A DNA stretch of 64,000 nt from Blasia pusilla. Taxonomy: Eukaryota; Marchantiophyta; Marchantiopsida; Blasiales. Position 1 is the first letter of the stretch; each line of letters opens with the position of its first letter. The stretch covers positions 12,338,001-12,402,000 of the forward strand of contig CM114273.1 in NCBI GenBank assembly GCA_050084515.1, read 5' to 3'. The notes under the pieces are model-generated. The model was not told where the DNA came from. It saw only the letters and a list, made by a program, of their open reading frames with translations, and did no database searches. The translations under genes and the position numbers were made by a program. Of this stretch, positions 10,387 through 21,441 are shown in pieces.

Positions 10387-13300
10387 TCAAATCTCGACGG
10401 CGAACTTGCCATATTTTTGAAAGCAGGGCTTGCAGATCCAACACACCGTGTCACCAGAGCCACGGGAATCCATTAGCAGCACTCGCCTCAAGCCAAACTT
10501 CTCGAGGAAGACCATGTGAGAAAGGTCCCCGAGCAGCTCCTTCAGTGTTCCCTTGGCTGCGTCTTTCAGTTCCAATGCAGAAGCCGAAGGTGGCCCAACA
10601 GATCTGCTGCCCACAGCACTCTCCTCACTGGCAGAGTGGAATTCAATGTCCAGTGCTTCCTTTCTTCCATACTCCTCCATGTTGCCCTTCATTTTGTCCA
10701 GGACCTTCCCTAGAATCTTGGCCGATTCTGGTATGTACTGAAAGAAGCCAGAGAGGTTTGGCCCTGAAACTCCTCCCTTCGCAGATTCGTCAGACATGAG
10801 GAATCCGAGCCCGGGAAGTGCTGCAACTCCAGCCACTTTGCAAGCCATGAAGCTAACCTTGAGAGACCACTCCAGCCATGGCCCCAGATCCTTGACCCAT
10901 CTGCGGATATCCAGCCCCACCTGCCCAATCACTTCATGCAGAGAACGATCGTTGTATCGGGCTTCACAGAGCAAGTGCAATTTGGATTTCTCTCGGATGG
11001 CATCCTTAATTCGCACGGTCCACTTGCTCTGGTCGTCACTGTGAGAAATGTACACGAATCTAGGCACGCTGCTTTGCTTTTCGGATATGCTGAACGTGTG
11101 CAGAGATTGGATCTTGTGCATGATCAGTTTCTGCCCTTTGAGCGCTTCGTGAAGACTGTCTCGCACCTCCTCCATTGTGCTCATGAGCTCATCCATTCTC
11201 TTGTCTATGTGCTTGCGGCTCTCCTCTAACCTTTCATCGAAGTGCTGCCTCTCCTCCTCCATCCTCTTCTCCAGGTGAGCACTGGCCTCACGAACTTCGT
11301 GTATCAGCGTGGAAAACCGCCTCTGGGACTCGGTTCTTGCGGGGAATTGGCGCTCGAGATCGGCGGAAACGGCTTCGCCCTCAGCGCTTTCGGGAGACGG
11401 AGGAGGGAGAGAATCAGACGCGAGTAGCTGAGAAGAAGAGTCGGACGAGAGTGTAGAATTCTCAGGCAGGAGCCCCAGATCCACTGCCGTCTTCGAGATC
11501 AATGCCAGTTTCTGTTCGGCTTGCACTTGAAGCTCATGCAGCTCCGCCCTGGATAGGAGCTCTTCCTCCTTGACGAGCTCATCACCCACCTTCCAGTTCA
11601 TGTCGGTCCCCATGCCGTGCTCCTGCACCCACTTCTTCACATCCTCGACCGAAGTTTCCGCATCTCTCTCCAGCATCGGCAGCAATCCCTTCGCTGCAGG
11701 CCACGGCTTCACCACCTGTTTCAAGAACTCCACCCCAGGACAAGCTGCGGCGCTGATCGACACCAACCGCTCCAGAATCGCTTGAGAGAGATTGACTTGC
11801 TCTTCTCGCCGTCTCCTGGCCGGCATACTGTCGTGAAATCCGTCTACGAGAGGCTTGGCCAGAATATCCACGCGGTGAGGTATGGAGGATTTCTTGTCGT
11901 CGGCTACGAACTCCACGAGCACCAACATGCCCATCATCTTGAACCTCACGTGAAATTTCCCCACTCCGTACTCGCCATCGGTGCGCCCGGAAATTGCAGG
12001 ATCTTGAGCCAATCCAACTTGAAATTTGCGGAACAGGGAAATGGGCAAAAGAGTCGTCTCCGAATCCCGAAGTCTGAGGGCGAACCCCATCACCCACTGA
12101 TCCTGAACTCTTTCATAGCACCACGAAGGGATGTGATCCCTGTCGATCAATGCGGGGATGAGGACCCGTTCATCACTCACTTTGTAACACAAACCTAGTC
12201 TCAAGAGGACTGCGACCAAAACCTGCGCATGGTATGTCGTGGCCAGCAGATGGTGGAAGTATCTCTGCAGCTCCGTGATGAGAATGGATCCATCCGGTTG
12301 CATTCTCCGCTTCAAAGGAATCTCGCTCCTTTCCAGCATACCCTCGGGAAGAAGCATTTGACCTACAACCTTCTGGCAAAACCATTCGGGATCGAAGATC
12401 ACCACGCTATGGCCCGGCAATCCGCCCTCCTTGAGAGAGCCCTCCCTGAAGAAGATGAGATGCCCGGACCCGTGCAGATACTCGGTGGCAGCTCGCAGCT
12501 TCTCTTCCGCAAACACTCCATTCAGCAATCTGTTGGCGAATTCGTTCCAGCTGACGACGGGGAAATTGCTGTCTTCCTCCTTCCACGCCTCCAAGTTATT
12601 CTGCACGAGCTCACAAATCTTGGGCATTTTGCGATCCTTCAGTAGTGATGATGTCACTCCCATCAGATACTTCTTCAACACTTTCACCTGTCGGGAGACG
12701 CGGACGTCCATGATGAACGGATCCGTGTGGATTTTGAGGAAGTCTCTAAACTTGGTGTTGTAATCGGACAGCAGAGATCTCCACTCCTCGACGTTGTACA
12801 CGGCAGTGAGGCCTTTGAAGCAATTCAGCACCACGAAAACATTGCGCTTCAGTTCTTCGACGCCTTTGACAGAACTGGAGGCGATGAATTTCAACCAGTA
12901 CAGCAGCTCCTCCTCGGCGGACGCCTGATCACTGGTTTGAGTGTAATTCGCACTGCAAACTACCACGAACAGCGTTGCTTGACCCTCTGCGAATGCCAGG
13001 TCTGGTAGGAAAGCGCTATGCAGCAGATGGTACTCATCTTGGCCTGCCAGATCCCACACCGCGAGGCGCAGCGGAGCCTGGTCGCGCTTATTGACGATGT
13101 GCGACACTTCGATCCCCCTCGTGCGCTTCTCCACCACCGGCTTGGCCTTCCGCTCGGAGCTCAAGAGCGCTTGGACCTTGCTCCTCCCCAACGTCTTCCT
13201 CAACGTGGTCTTCCCGACATTAGGATGGCCGCACAGAAATAACTTCCCGTGGGTGGCTGGAACGCCCTCTTCTTCTTCCAGGCTCTTCAGGGTGCGCACG

Positions 13301-14715
13301 GATCTCAAATTCTGACCTCTCAGAGCCCTGATTTTAGCTCCGACGGATTCACTCGGCCAATCCGTTTGAATATCGGTGACTCTCCTAGGATTCTTGTGAA
13401 AGGAATTGATGAACGCTTCTGCCCAGGTGTGGCTGGATTTCTCTGTCGTCTCGCTGTACGGAGCTCCGAAGGTCAAGCATTTGAGCACCGGGAGATAGCC
13501 GTCTTCCAGCACTCTGGCCAGTTCCCAGACCCCTCGCTCTTCCATGGATGTGCCTCGCACGTCTAGCCTCTTCAATCCAGCCATATGACGGGACTTCAAC
13601 CCCTTCGTGAGAGCTATGATTCCCTCGTCCCCGAGCGTGTTGTTGTCATACAGCGTGAGCTCCTCCAGAGATGACAGGTTGGGAGATTGAAATGCTTGGC
13701 CGAGCGCTTGGGCGCCCTCCACTCCGATCTCATTTGCCGAGAAGGACAAACATTTCAGCTTGGGCAGATGCCCGGCCTGCATCGCATGGGCAATGCCAAT
13801 CGCACCTCGACTACCCAAGGAGGTGGCATCCAGATGCAGATACTCCAATTCTTCCATGTGGCTCTCCGCAAACGACGCAGCGAGGATGCAAGTTCCCTCG
13901 TCGCCAAAATTCGGATTGAATCCGATATCGATCGTCGATAACGAAGACAACTGCGACGATTCCATCGCCTGCGCAAATGAAGTCGCCCCATCTACTCCTA
14001 GGTCATTCCAGACCAAGTCCAGTTCTTTCAATCCACTCACCTTGCCCGATCGCAGCGCTCTCATTACGATGACAATTCCTGCGTCTCCGAAATAATTTAC
14101 ACGGAGCGTTTCTAAAAGCCGCAGGTGCCCCGACTTCAAAGCCTTCCCCACCGCCCTCGCACCTCGGATCGTTTCCTCCTTCGACAGCTGCGCTCCGTAT
14201 TGACAAATTGACAGGCTCAGGCGTTTGAGCGAAGGGAAGCGTTCTGACGCCAAAGCATTCGCTAAGGCTGTCACACCTTGAACACCCACGGGGTTGAATC
14301 TGGTGAACAGAGTGTCGAGTGATGGTGCTTTGCCGGATTCCAGGGCTCCCACGAGCCTTTCGATCCCATAGCCTCCTATTTTATTTCCTTCTATGTCCAA
14401 GACTCGCAAGCCTTGCAGCTGCTCCGTCTCCACGGCCGACACGAGGGTCAGAAATGCTTCGGTCCCAATCTCATTGTACGCTAGACGAAGCTCCTCCAGC
14501 CTTGAGAAAGGCCCTCGCTGAAGCGCTCGCCCCAAAGTAGACATGGCGAGATCGCACATGCCGTCATTGTCGTGAATATCCACACACGTCGCCGACCGGA
14601 GCTCCGACACAAGACTCTCGAGCACGCGCCGCGACTCATCGTCCTCTTCGTCGAGTTCTTTCCCTGTCAGTGGCTCCAGGATCTCTCCAATCGCCGCCAC
14701 ATTCCGAACATCCAT
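10387..14715 (-). CDS. LRR-Roc-COR (ROCO family) GTPase, intronless, 1442 aa
   Basis: A single open frame runs from ATG at 14715 to the stop at 10387. Residues about 60-420 are ribonuclease-inhibitor-type leucine-rich repeats of about 28-32 residues (for example LRVLDIEGNKIG near 103). A Roc GTPase domain follows: P-loop GHPNVGKT at 496-503, switch region RGIEVSH near 533, and G3 motif DLAGQDEY at 555-562. The usual NKxD or THxD G4 motif is replaced by NCFKG at 631-635. A COR-like region spans about 680-950 (IFDPEWFCQKVVG near 773). After a Ser/Pro-rich linker (about 1090-1120) comes a heptad-rich coiled coil (about 1130-1200), then about 230 residues I do not recognise (Cys/Trp-rich end, CWICKPC near 1425). 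There is no kinase domain. Roco proteins are GTP-regulated scaffolds that dimerise through COR; the known plant member is TORNADO1. Orthology to TORNADO1 is not established. The length and clean frame argue for a functional gene. Confidence 0.9.
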   Translation of the reverse strand: MDVRNVAAIGEILEPLTGKELDEEDDESRRVLESLVSELRSATCVDIHDNDGMCDLAMSTLGRALQRGPFSRLEELRLAYNEIGTEAFLTLVSAVETEQLQGLRVLDIEGNKIGGYGIERLVGALESGKAPSLDTLFTRFNPVGVQGVTALANALASERFPSLKRLSLSICQYGAQLSKEETIRGARAVGKALKSGHLRLLETLRVNYFGDAGIVIVMRALRSGKVSGLKELDLVWNDLGVDGATSFAQAMESSQLSSLSTIDIGFNPNFGDEGTCILAASFAESHMEELEYLHLDATSLGSRGAIGIAHAMQAGHLPKLKCLSFSANEIGVEGAQALGQAFQSPNLSSLEELTLYDNNTLGDEGIIALTKGLKSRHMAGLKRLDVRGTSMEERGVWELARVLEDGYLPVLKCLTFGAPYSETTEKSSHTWAEAFINSFHKNPRRVTDIQTDWPSESVGAKIRALRGQNLRSVRTLKSLEEEEGVPATHGKLFLCGHPNVGKTTLRKTLGRSKVQALLSSERKAKPVVEKRTRGIEVSHIVNKRDQAPLRLAVWDLAGQDEYHLLHSAFLPDLAFAEGQATLFVVVCSANYTQTSDQASAEEELLYWLKFIASSSVKGVEELKRNVFVVLNCFKGLTAVYNVEEWRSLLSDYNTKFRDFLKIHTDPFIMDVRVSRQVKVLKKYLMGVTSSLLKDRKMPKICELVQNNLEAWKEEDSNFPVVSWNEFANRLLNGVFAEEKLRAATEYLHGSGHLIFFREGSLKEGGLPGHSVVIFDPEWFCQKVVGQMLLPEGMLERSEIPLKRRMQPDGSILITELQRYFHHLLATTYHAQVLVAVLLRLGLCYKVSDERVLIPALIDRDHIPSWCYERVQDQWVMGFALRLRDSETTLLPISLFRKFQVGLAQDPAISGRTDGEYGVGKFHVRFKMMGMLVLVEFVADDKKSSIPHRVDILAKPLVDGFHDSMPARRRREEQVNLSQAILERLVSISAAACPGVEFLKQVVKPWPAAKGLLPMLERDAETSVEDVKKWVQEHGMGTDMNWKVGDELVKEEELLSRAELHELQVQAEQKLALISKTAVDLGLLPENSTLSSDSSSQLLASDSLPPPSPESAEGEAVSADLERQFPARTESQRRFSTLIHEVREASAHLEKRMEEERQHFDERLEESRKHIDKRMDELMSTMEEVRDSLHEALKGQKLIMHKIQSLHTFSISEKQSSVPRFVYISHSDDQSKWTVRIKDAIREKSKLHLLCEARYNDRSLHEVIGQVGLDIRRWVKDLGPWLEWSLKVSFMACKVAGVAALPGLGFLMSDESAKGGVSGPNLSGFFQYIPESAKILGKVLDKMKGNMEEYGRKEALDIEFHSASEESAVGSRSVGPPSASALELKDAAKGTLKELLGDLSHMVFLEKFGLRRVLLMDSRGSGDTVCWICKPCFQKYGKFAVEI

Positions 14716-16080
14716 CGCTGGATGATCTCCGATGTGTCTAGATCTAGACTACGGATCATGAACTACTCTGCTTCGATCTCTCATCCAAATTTCTTCTCAG
14801 GATAGAACTGATCTACACTATCGAGGATGGATCAAACTACGGATTTGCTTCACGACTTCTACATTCATGAACTGTACAGGATCGACGCGACAGCCAGTCG
14901 AGCCGGCGGGGATGACAGAGAAACGCTTCACGGATGCAACGAGGGATTCGAAAGCGACGCGACTGACAGCAAACTCTCCGAGAGATTCAATCTCGATGGG
15001 CGGAAAAATACCGAGATGGTGAGCGCAGCAGGTGAGCCCCGCTCTCCGTAACATTGTGGGACACTCCATCGCCTACAGTAGAGCACGCAGCTACCACTGC
15101 TTCGCTTCCACAGACATCGCAACACCACAACTACAGAGAAAGATTAAAACCCGACGCGGAACAAATCCGGTAACCTTTATACTCACGTTCCATTCCTCGA
15201 GCAATCACCGACTCGTACGACCGATCCGCCCCGTTCTTCGTACGCATGGATCACACCCGCAACCCACATCCCATCGATCTGCGATGCAAACCTTCCGTTT
15301 CCAGAGATCCCAAGACTTCAAGAGAAAAACAATACATAAAAAGCGTCACCGACTGACTGTAGTAACCTCGTGGGCCCCAACTCGATACATTCTCTGCCTG
15401 GCTGCCTCCATAGCCGGCCAGGTCACGACCTACTCACTACATGCTATCAGTTCAATGCGCCCAATCTCACCCTCCCCCATCTCAGACTCCAGCTGAGATG
15501 CAGAATCGGTCTCGACCCTTTGAGCTCAAGGGAACGCTGTGAGTGAGCTCCCGGTGGGCCCCTGCGCAAACGAAGCCAGGCACCGACCCGATGCTTGACG
15601 TCTTCCGGCGATCTCTCGCAACGCCTTGCTGCTCCCCCCCCCAAGCAAATGAGCTATCTTCCCTGTTACACGCTTACTCGTCAGGCGAGAGGCAGCATCC
15701 CACGAGCAGACAGCGAATCTCGTGGCCTATCTGGACACCGGTGTCGCGTTATTGGTGGTCCGGTCCGTTTGGAACGTTTGACTGTCGGTGCGGTTTCGAT
15801 ATTCTTCCGTCTCGAAATGTGCCACCTTGGGATCCGCTCGAGTGTCTGTCTGTCTACGAACTGAAGGAAAACACAACGCTTTCGCTCCTAAAACACTCAA
15901 CCACATACGACTGTCCTTGTCGGACGGGATAATCAGACGGGAAATCCCAAAGCACAGGAAGGTTATGGATGTCGACCGCCTCTCTATAAAACCTCCGTTT
16001 CCTGTGCCGGAGATGTTGGATGGAATGCATTCCTTTTCCTGTTGGGGAAGTTAGACGGATGCCAATCATATTCTGAATAA
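14716..16080. other. Upstream region of the ROCO gene
   Basis: GC-richer, apparently unique DNA holding the presumed promoter and 5' leader of the minus-strand ROCO gene. Several overlapping frames of 60-154 codons exist on both strands (for example 15032-15496), but none has a recognisable motif, so none is called. The switch to AT-rich repeat DNA is abrupt near 16080. Confidence 0.5.
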
Positions 16081-16339
16081 AATGGACATTCATTTTATAA
16101 GAGAACATAAATGAGAAAAGAAATATGAGTGAGAAATTAAATCCCAAAAAAAGGGGAAAACCTCATCACTAATGGGTTCACTTGGCTGCATGATCATAGG
16201 ATTGGTTTTGGAAAAATTGGACTCTTGGATGAGGTGTTGGACCTCTAACCAAAAAAAGCTTTCACTTTTGAACTTTCCATTGTATAGCATCCGCATGTGC
16301 TCTATGGAAAGCCATGCCAATCTTTTGTTGGAGGTGGGT

Positions 16340-16570
16340 GATGAACTAACCCTCCGATGAAGATGGGCAATGGCTCACCTCAGACTTCCTCCTCACAATT
16401 GTTGCAAGCATCTCCGCAAAACATGGATGGAGACAACCGAACACCTCCATTGCCAAGGGGAAGAAGCTAAGGTTCGCATTTCTCTTTGAATAGGATCTTA
16501 CCTTCCTATTCACCGCAACACTAGCAACATGAACCCCAATATGAGTTGCTCTCCATGCGTAAGTCAAAAA
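16340..16570 (-). mobile_element. Fragment of a non-LTR retrotransposon ORF C-terminus
   Basis: On the minus strand this encodes a block with FFPLAMEVFGCLH. The same kind of block appears near the end of the larger relic at 57.3-59.2 kb (FIPFAMEVFEHFHVSF near 59095). The tail ends at a stop near 16346. No upstream reverse transcriptase motifs are visible here, so it is a 3' fragment. Confidence 0.6.
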
Positions 16571-17528
16571 TCACCTAGTCCACCACTTTTGTCACTCCCT
16601 CATGACTAAAGTAAAGATATATCTTGCGGTGTGAAATAAATCCATTCAGAGAAGTTATAAGTCCCTTCACCTCCTTTCAAACATGTGTACAAGTTTGCAA
16701 TTTTTTGTGGAAGAAATCAAGACGGAAGAGCTACGGAATTTTTCGTGGGAGTTTAGGCCACAGGGTGCTCTATAGTCATTGCCACTTTCAAATGGAAAGT
16801 TGGATGAAGGAGTTGATTTGAGTTCTCAACTCTTGACATTATGGATGATGTGATACGGGCTTGAAAGACTAAAGATGAGGTCATTGCAAACCAAGATATC
16901 TTAGCATCTATGGTGAGATCCTAAAACTTTAGTACTCATATACTGTCGCCCAAATTATTATTTTCAACAAAGTTACTAAGTCCACTTTCCATTTATAGTG
17001 TGGCATGACATGCTACATCTTGGCAACCGAAAAATGTACTTATCTATTTTTATGCAACCATGTATGCTGGTGACTCGTATGCGTGTTGGTATCGATCACC
17101 TGGGATCTATATACCTCACGATTTGGCTTGTTGGAGTAGAGGACCATTCAGATGATGGCTCCTACAATGAGGATGAGAATAAGGAGATTTGACTTATAGA
17201 GCATCAAGTTGATCTAAGGCAAAGTAGGAGGTCCTCGTCGGATAGTGCACATAGTAGACACATTGGGCCCATTTATTGTAGACGTTGTCATGTGCAATTG
17301 GGTGGCAATAGCCTTATGAAGGCGGCTACTAGTAGTGGGTAGAGTCAGACGACAAAAGCGCTTATTATGATATCTCAGAGCCTTGGACCATACCTTCAAT
17401 AGGTCCAATGCGGGCTCACATCATGGCACATTATATACATACCAACAATGTATGTAGGATTTTTTATATGAAAGTTGATTTTGTAATTTTTTTCTAAATA
17501 TATACAAAAAAAAATTCTTGTATCATTT
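16571..17528. other. Unassigned AT-rich DNA
   Basis: It may include decayed transposon sequence. An open stretch around 17000-17190 on the plus strand has an acidic end (HSDDGSYNEDENKE) but no family motif. I see no gene. Confidence 0.4.
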
Positions 17529-17931
17529 GGCTTGTGTAATTACAATGCCTAATGTATTGAATGAAATTTTAATTGAACTCTCTCACATTACGTGAGGCCT
17601 CAAAAGGTTGTCCTCCAATCTCATTGCAGGCGCTCTCCCAAACCTTATCAATCTATTATAAGAGATGTGACATATAGCATCACGTCACTCCAACACAAAC
17701 ACTCTTGATGACAACACCTCTTGCATAAACTCACAAAGAACTTGCAAACAAAAACTCATATTCGACTCACAAATTTTCAATAATATTGCGACTTAATTAT
17801 GATTCACACTTGCACTAGCAATTGAGTTACAATGAAATCGCACATTTTTTCTATATTTATAAATTTTATAATTTAAAAAAGATCTGATTAAAATTTCATT
17901 CAATACATTTCGCATTGTAATTACACAAGCC
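17529..17931. repeat. Inverted repeat pair (44-nt arms) enclosing an LTR fragment
   Basis: The left arm starts GGCTTGTGTAATTACAATGC (17529). The right arm ends GCATTGTAATTACACAAGCC (17912-17931). These outer 20 bases are perfect complements, and the match continues to about 44 nt with a few mismatches. Between them, 17573-17672 is a minus-oriented fragment of the solo-LTR family, ending AGATGTGACA. It could be a small TIR element or an LTR-derived foldback. Confidence 0.55.
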
Positions 17932-18360
17932 AAGCCTTGACACGTTAAAATTGAATTGCTCAAGGATGACATGTTGAGGCCTCAGGTAACGTGAGAGAGT
18001 GGGTTTTCCCTTCATTTTGGCTCATTAGGAGCCAAAACTTTCCAAATGAAACTTAATATTTTGGATAAGTTCCTATTATGATTTTAGTTGACTTTGCACT
18101 TTGGAAAATGGCTCTTGACCCCCTTAGCAGATCAAGAGCCAAGAAAGTGACCTACAAGCATAGATTACGATGGAGAGAGCTTGGGCGAAAGAAGGGGGTA
18201 TACCCAAAGAGGAGCTGTGAAGCTCATTCTCTCTTTGTTGAACCTCTTAGCATAAGACGGAGGAGCTATGGTCTTCTATGTCTTGTGAGTAATCCAAACA
18301 TCTTATTAGTGAATTGGATCTTCCACTCTACTTCTTCCCCTTCTCCACCTTCTTGCAAAT
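17932..18360 (+). repeat. LTR fragment of the 4-bp-TSD LTR family, plus orientation
   Basis: This aligns by eye with 39690-40015 and with the reverse complement of 19540-19870. Shared words include GAGAGAGTGGGTTTTCCC, TTGGCTCATTAGGAGCC, TATACCCAAAGAG and CTCTTTGTTGAACCTCTTAG. The canonical TGTCACG start and the GCACACGACA end are missing, so it is truncated at both ends. Confidence 0.65.
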
Positions 18361-18399
18361 AAGAGGCCTCAATAAAAACCAGGTAATGGAAAATCCATC

Positions 18400-19336
18400 C
18401 GGAATACAAAAAAGGGGGACTCAAAGAGCCGAGAACGTGAAGGCCACAACCTTCCCCTAATTTTCATGCACAAGGGCATAAATGAAATGAAAAAAAATCA
18501 AAAAAATCCCCAAGTCTTAAGAACCTATGGAAAAAGTAAACTCTCCAAATTCTCTCTTGGAGTTTGAATTAAAATTGAAAAATCAAAAATATGGTCTTTC
18601 TAACTCTTTCGTGTTGACTTTAATCTTGGAGCCCATCTTCCAAGATCCAATATCTAAACCGTTCAAGTTTATGAGTTAATCATTGGGGACTCTTCCTCAT
18701 TGGATTGAAGTTTTACTTCAATCCAAGGATGTAAGCAATTTTTTTTCCCATTATCAAGGATAAAACCTAAGGAACACCAAATGAATGATGCTTCTCCTCC
18801 TCCTTGCCCTGATTTTCATCCACAAGGATGTAAACATTGAAAAATTTTCAAAAAAGTCTATGAAGCCTCAAGAACCTGGGGAAAAAAATTTTCTCCAAAT
18901 TCCTATCTAAAGGCTGAATTCAAAATGGAAAACCAAAAATATGATCTTTCATTTTTACTTTAATCCTAGAACCAATATTCTAAGATCTAAAATGTTCAAG
19001 TTTAGAAAGACATCTTTAACGAAAATCCCTCTAAGTTTCATTTCAATCTACAGATATAATTAAACGTTTTCTTCTTATAAGGATGAAAACTAAGGAATGT
19101 TGAGCCAAATAGCATTTTCGCTCCATTTCTTCCTCTTTCTTCTCCTCCTCACTTTGATTTTTACCCGCAAGGGTAGAAATGATAAATAAAAAATTCAGGA
19201 AAAGCTCCCAAGCCTCAAAAACCTATGGGAAAAGGAAAATCTCCAAATTTCCATTTAGAGGTTGAGCAAAAAATAGAAAGCCACAAATATGATCTTTCAT
19301 TTTTACTTTTAGACCAAAGCCCATCTTCCAAGATGT
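18400..19336. repeat. Satellite-like array of about 350-bp units (three units)
   Basis: Three diverged units can be aligned by the words TTTTCATGCACAAGGGC (18460), TTTTCATCCACAAGGATG (18811) and TTTTACCCGCAAGGGTAG (19157), giving a spacing of about 346-351 bp. Each is followed by ...CCTATGGAAAAAG...CTCCAAATT...AAATATGRTCTTTC. The third unit is interrupted at 19337 by the solo LTR. Sequence after 19977 (GAATATGCAAGTTCACGAG) may be its continuation. No coding frame. Confidence 0.65.
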
Positions 19337-19977
19337 TGTCGTGTGCATACACATCGCTACACAACATACATCGCTGTCACCAAACACACACACAAACACG
19401 CACGATCCCATGCTAACTCATGGCATCCAAACAACGAGACAAGAAATACTACAATATCTCCAATAAAGTAAGATCCAATCTCTCTCTACACCATCTCACA
19501 CCATAGCTCTCAAAAGTGTGCACTCTCTCTCATGTCAAACCAAACCCACTCTCCTAATGAGAGGCTTGGGTTACACTCACAAGGCAAGGGACCATAACTC
19601 CGCCGCCTTATGCCAAGAGGTTCAACAAAGAGAGAATGAGCTCTCAAGCTCTCTCTCCTTGAGATATACCCCTCCCCTCTCCCAAGCTTTCTCCATGGTA
19701 ACCTATTCTCCCAAGTCACCTCCTTGGCTCTTGACCTGATGTAGGAGGTCAAGGGATACTTACCAAAAATAGAAATTTGATCATATACTCAAAATGGTAC
19801 TTACCTAAAATAGTAAATTCGTCAAGATGACTCCAAATGAGCCGAAACGAAGGGAAAACCTGCTCTCTCACATTTCCCCGGGCCTCAGCAGGTCGTCCTC
19901 GACCTACTGAGCCTATCCTCCACTACTCACAAAGGCGCTCTCCTACATCTCACCGATCTATCCTAAGAGACGTGACA
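19337..19977 (-). mobile_element. Solo LTR, 641 bp, 4-bp target duplication ATGT
   Basis: On the minus strand it runs TGTCACGTCTCTTAGG...GTATGCACACGACA, with TG...CA ends. ATGT lies directly before 19337 and directly after 19977. No internal region adjoins, so it is a solo LTR produced by LTR-LTR recombination. It matches 39568-40219 over most of its length. Confidence 0.85.
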
Positions 19978-20590
19978 ATGTGAATATGCAAGTTCACGAG
20001 CTCATCACAAAGGACAAGCCTTCAAAGTTTAACAACTATCTAAGGGTATAAGCAAGTGTTGTCCTAGAATGGAGGATAAAAACTAATCTAAATCGAGTAG
20101 AGGGAGAAAGCTAGGGAAAAACAAGGGGAGAAAGAAAGGTGAAATAATTTTGGGCTAGCATTTTGGTGTAGAATTATTTTGAGTGGGATAGGTTATGAAC
20201 TAGAGTCTTATGAAGGGAACCATAAAGAAATTAGAAGACATGTGGGAAGATTTCCAATGTTTAATTTTCTCCTAATTTTGAATATATCAATTTTTATCAA
20301 TTTTAAATTTATTTTATACTAATTTTTTATAGAATCATAGTATATATTAATTCAAACCAATGCTAGAGTGACTTGTGGGCAAAGTCAAAGAGGCGTTTAA
20401 TACTATCCTTTGGACTTTGCACCACATTTTCAACTTTTTTTGGCATATTTGACCCTACCTTATTGAGATTAACTATAAAATATGGAATTTAGCCTCCAAT
20501 TCCCTTGGCTAAGTTTGACTAAATGCAATCTAAAAAAACACTCCCATTACATTAAAAGGACCCTTCACTAGGATAAACGCGCTCCTCAAC
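19978..20590. other. AT-rich DNA between LTR copies
   Basis: The start may continue the interrupted satellite unit. The rest is unassigned AT-rich sequence without a gene. Confidence 0.4.
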
Positions 20591-20979
20591 TTTTTTGCAA
20601 GTGACATCTCTTAGCTAGCACTCAAGATGCTACCAAACCCTACAAGGATGAGTGCTCCTTAGGCTCAATACGAGAAAGATAGCCAATGAGAGCATCTCCA
20701 CACCTTTTATACCCTTAGGAAGAGCCAAAATGGCTCTTCCCCAAAAAATAGCCAAAAATGGTAACATGCATGCATATGTTGTGGGTGATTATTGACTCAG
20801 TTGACTGATCATCTAGCCTAGAAAAGAAAAATAAAGGAATTTTTGGAAATGATGATCTACACGTAACAAAACTCTACCCAACCTCATTTGACCACTAAGG
20901 ATGAATTTATGCCCGAAAACCCACTAACTTCCTATATTGTCAAAACGGAAGAATTATATGTGTCTGCCAACTATGATGT
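20591..20979 (-). repeat. Truncated LTR related to the solo LTR at 42566-43173
   Basis: Shared text with about 42850-43050 includes GAGAAAGATRGCY, GGGAAGAGYC, TTCCCCWAAAAATAG and GGTAAC. The right edge ATGATGTGACA equals the 5' end of the family read in reverse. No matching left edge was found. Confidence 0.55.
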
Positions 20980-21039
20980 GACAACATATGGACATGTAAT
21001 GTGATAAGTTTCATCTTGGTGTATTTTTGGCAAATTGTT

Positions 21040-21441
21040 AGGTTTGCATGGAGACGGACATGTCCAACGGGTCCCTGCTCGGGTTATTTTGGACCCTAGT
21101 GGCCCTTATGGGCTCTAGACATAGGAACGGGTGGGGGCTTGGCACGCTAGGGGTTGAATGAGTATGGAGGCTATGAGTCCTTGCTTTGCCCACATCAAGC
21201 GTATGCACGGCTTGCACAGGGCCCACATGGCGGGCCTTGAGCCTGCTCGATGGGGGGCCAACCTGCCCTGCGAGCAACGCGCGGGCTTGATGCAAGCTAC
21301 AAAGCGGGGGGAGGTTGGCCAATCCCGGGTCTACTTTATGGGCGAGGTGGGCTCGGGTGCGGGTTCTTGGGTCCACAGAGACATGTCCTCCTAAGGACGG
21401 ACATAAGTCCCCTGACATCAACTTTTTCCATATGCAACCTT
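21040..21441. mobile_element. Non-autonomous TIR DNA transposon, GC-rich subfamily
   Basis: The left end is AGGTTTGCATGGAGACGGAC; the right end reverse-complemented is AAGGTTGCATATGGAAAAAG. Interior words (GGGCTTGATGCAAGCTAC, GACATAAGTCC) match the copies at 1-272 and 799-1288. It has no coding capacity. No clear target duplication was found. Confidence 0.6.

Noticed and set aside
11582-12198. Frames of 171 (minus) and 193 (plus) codons inside the ROCO gene
   Set aside because: They are out-of-frame or antisense shadows of the ROCO coding sequence with no motifs of their own.
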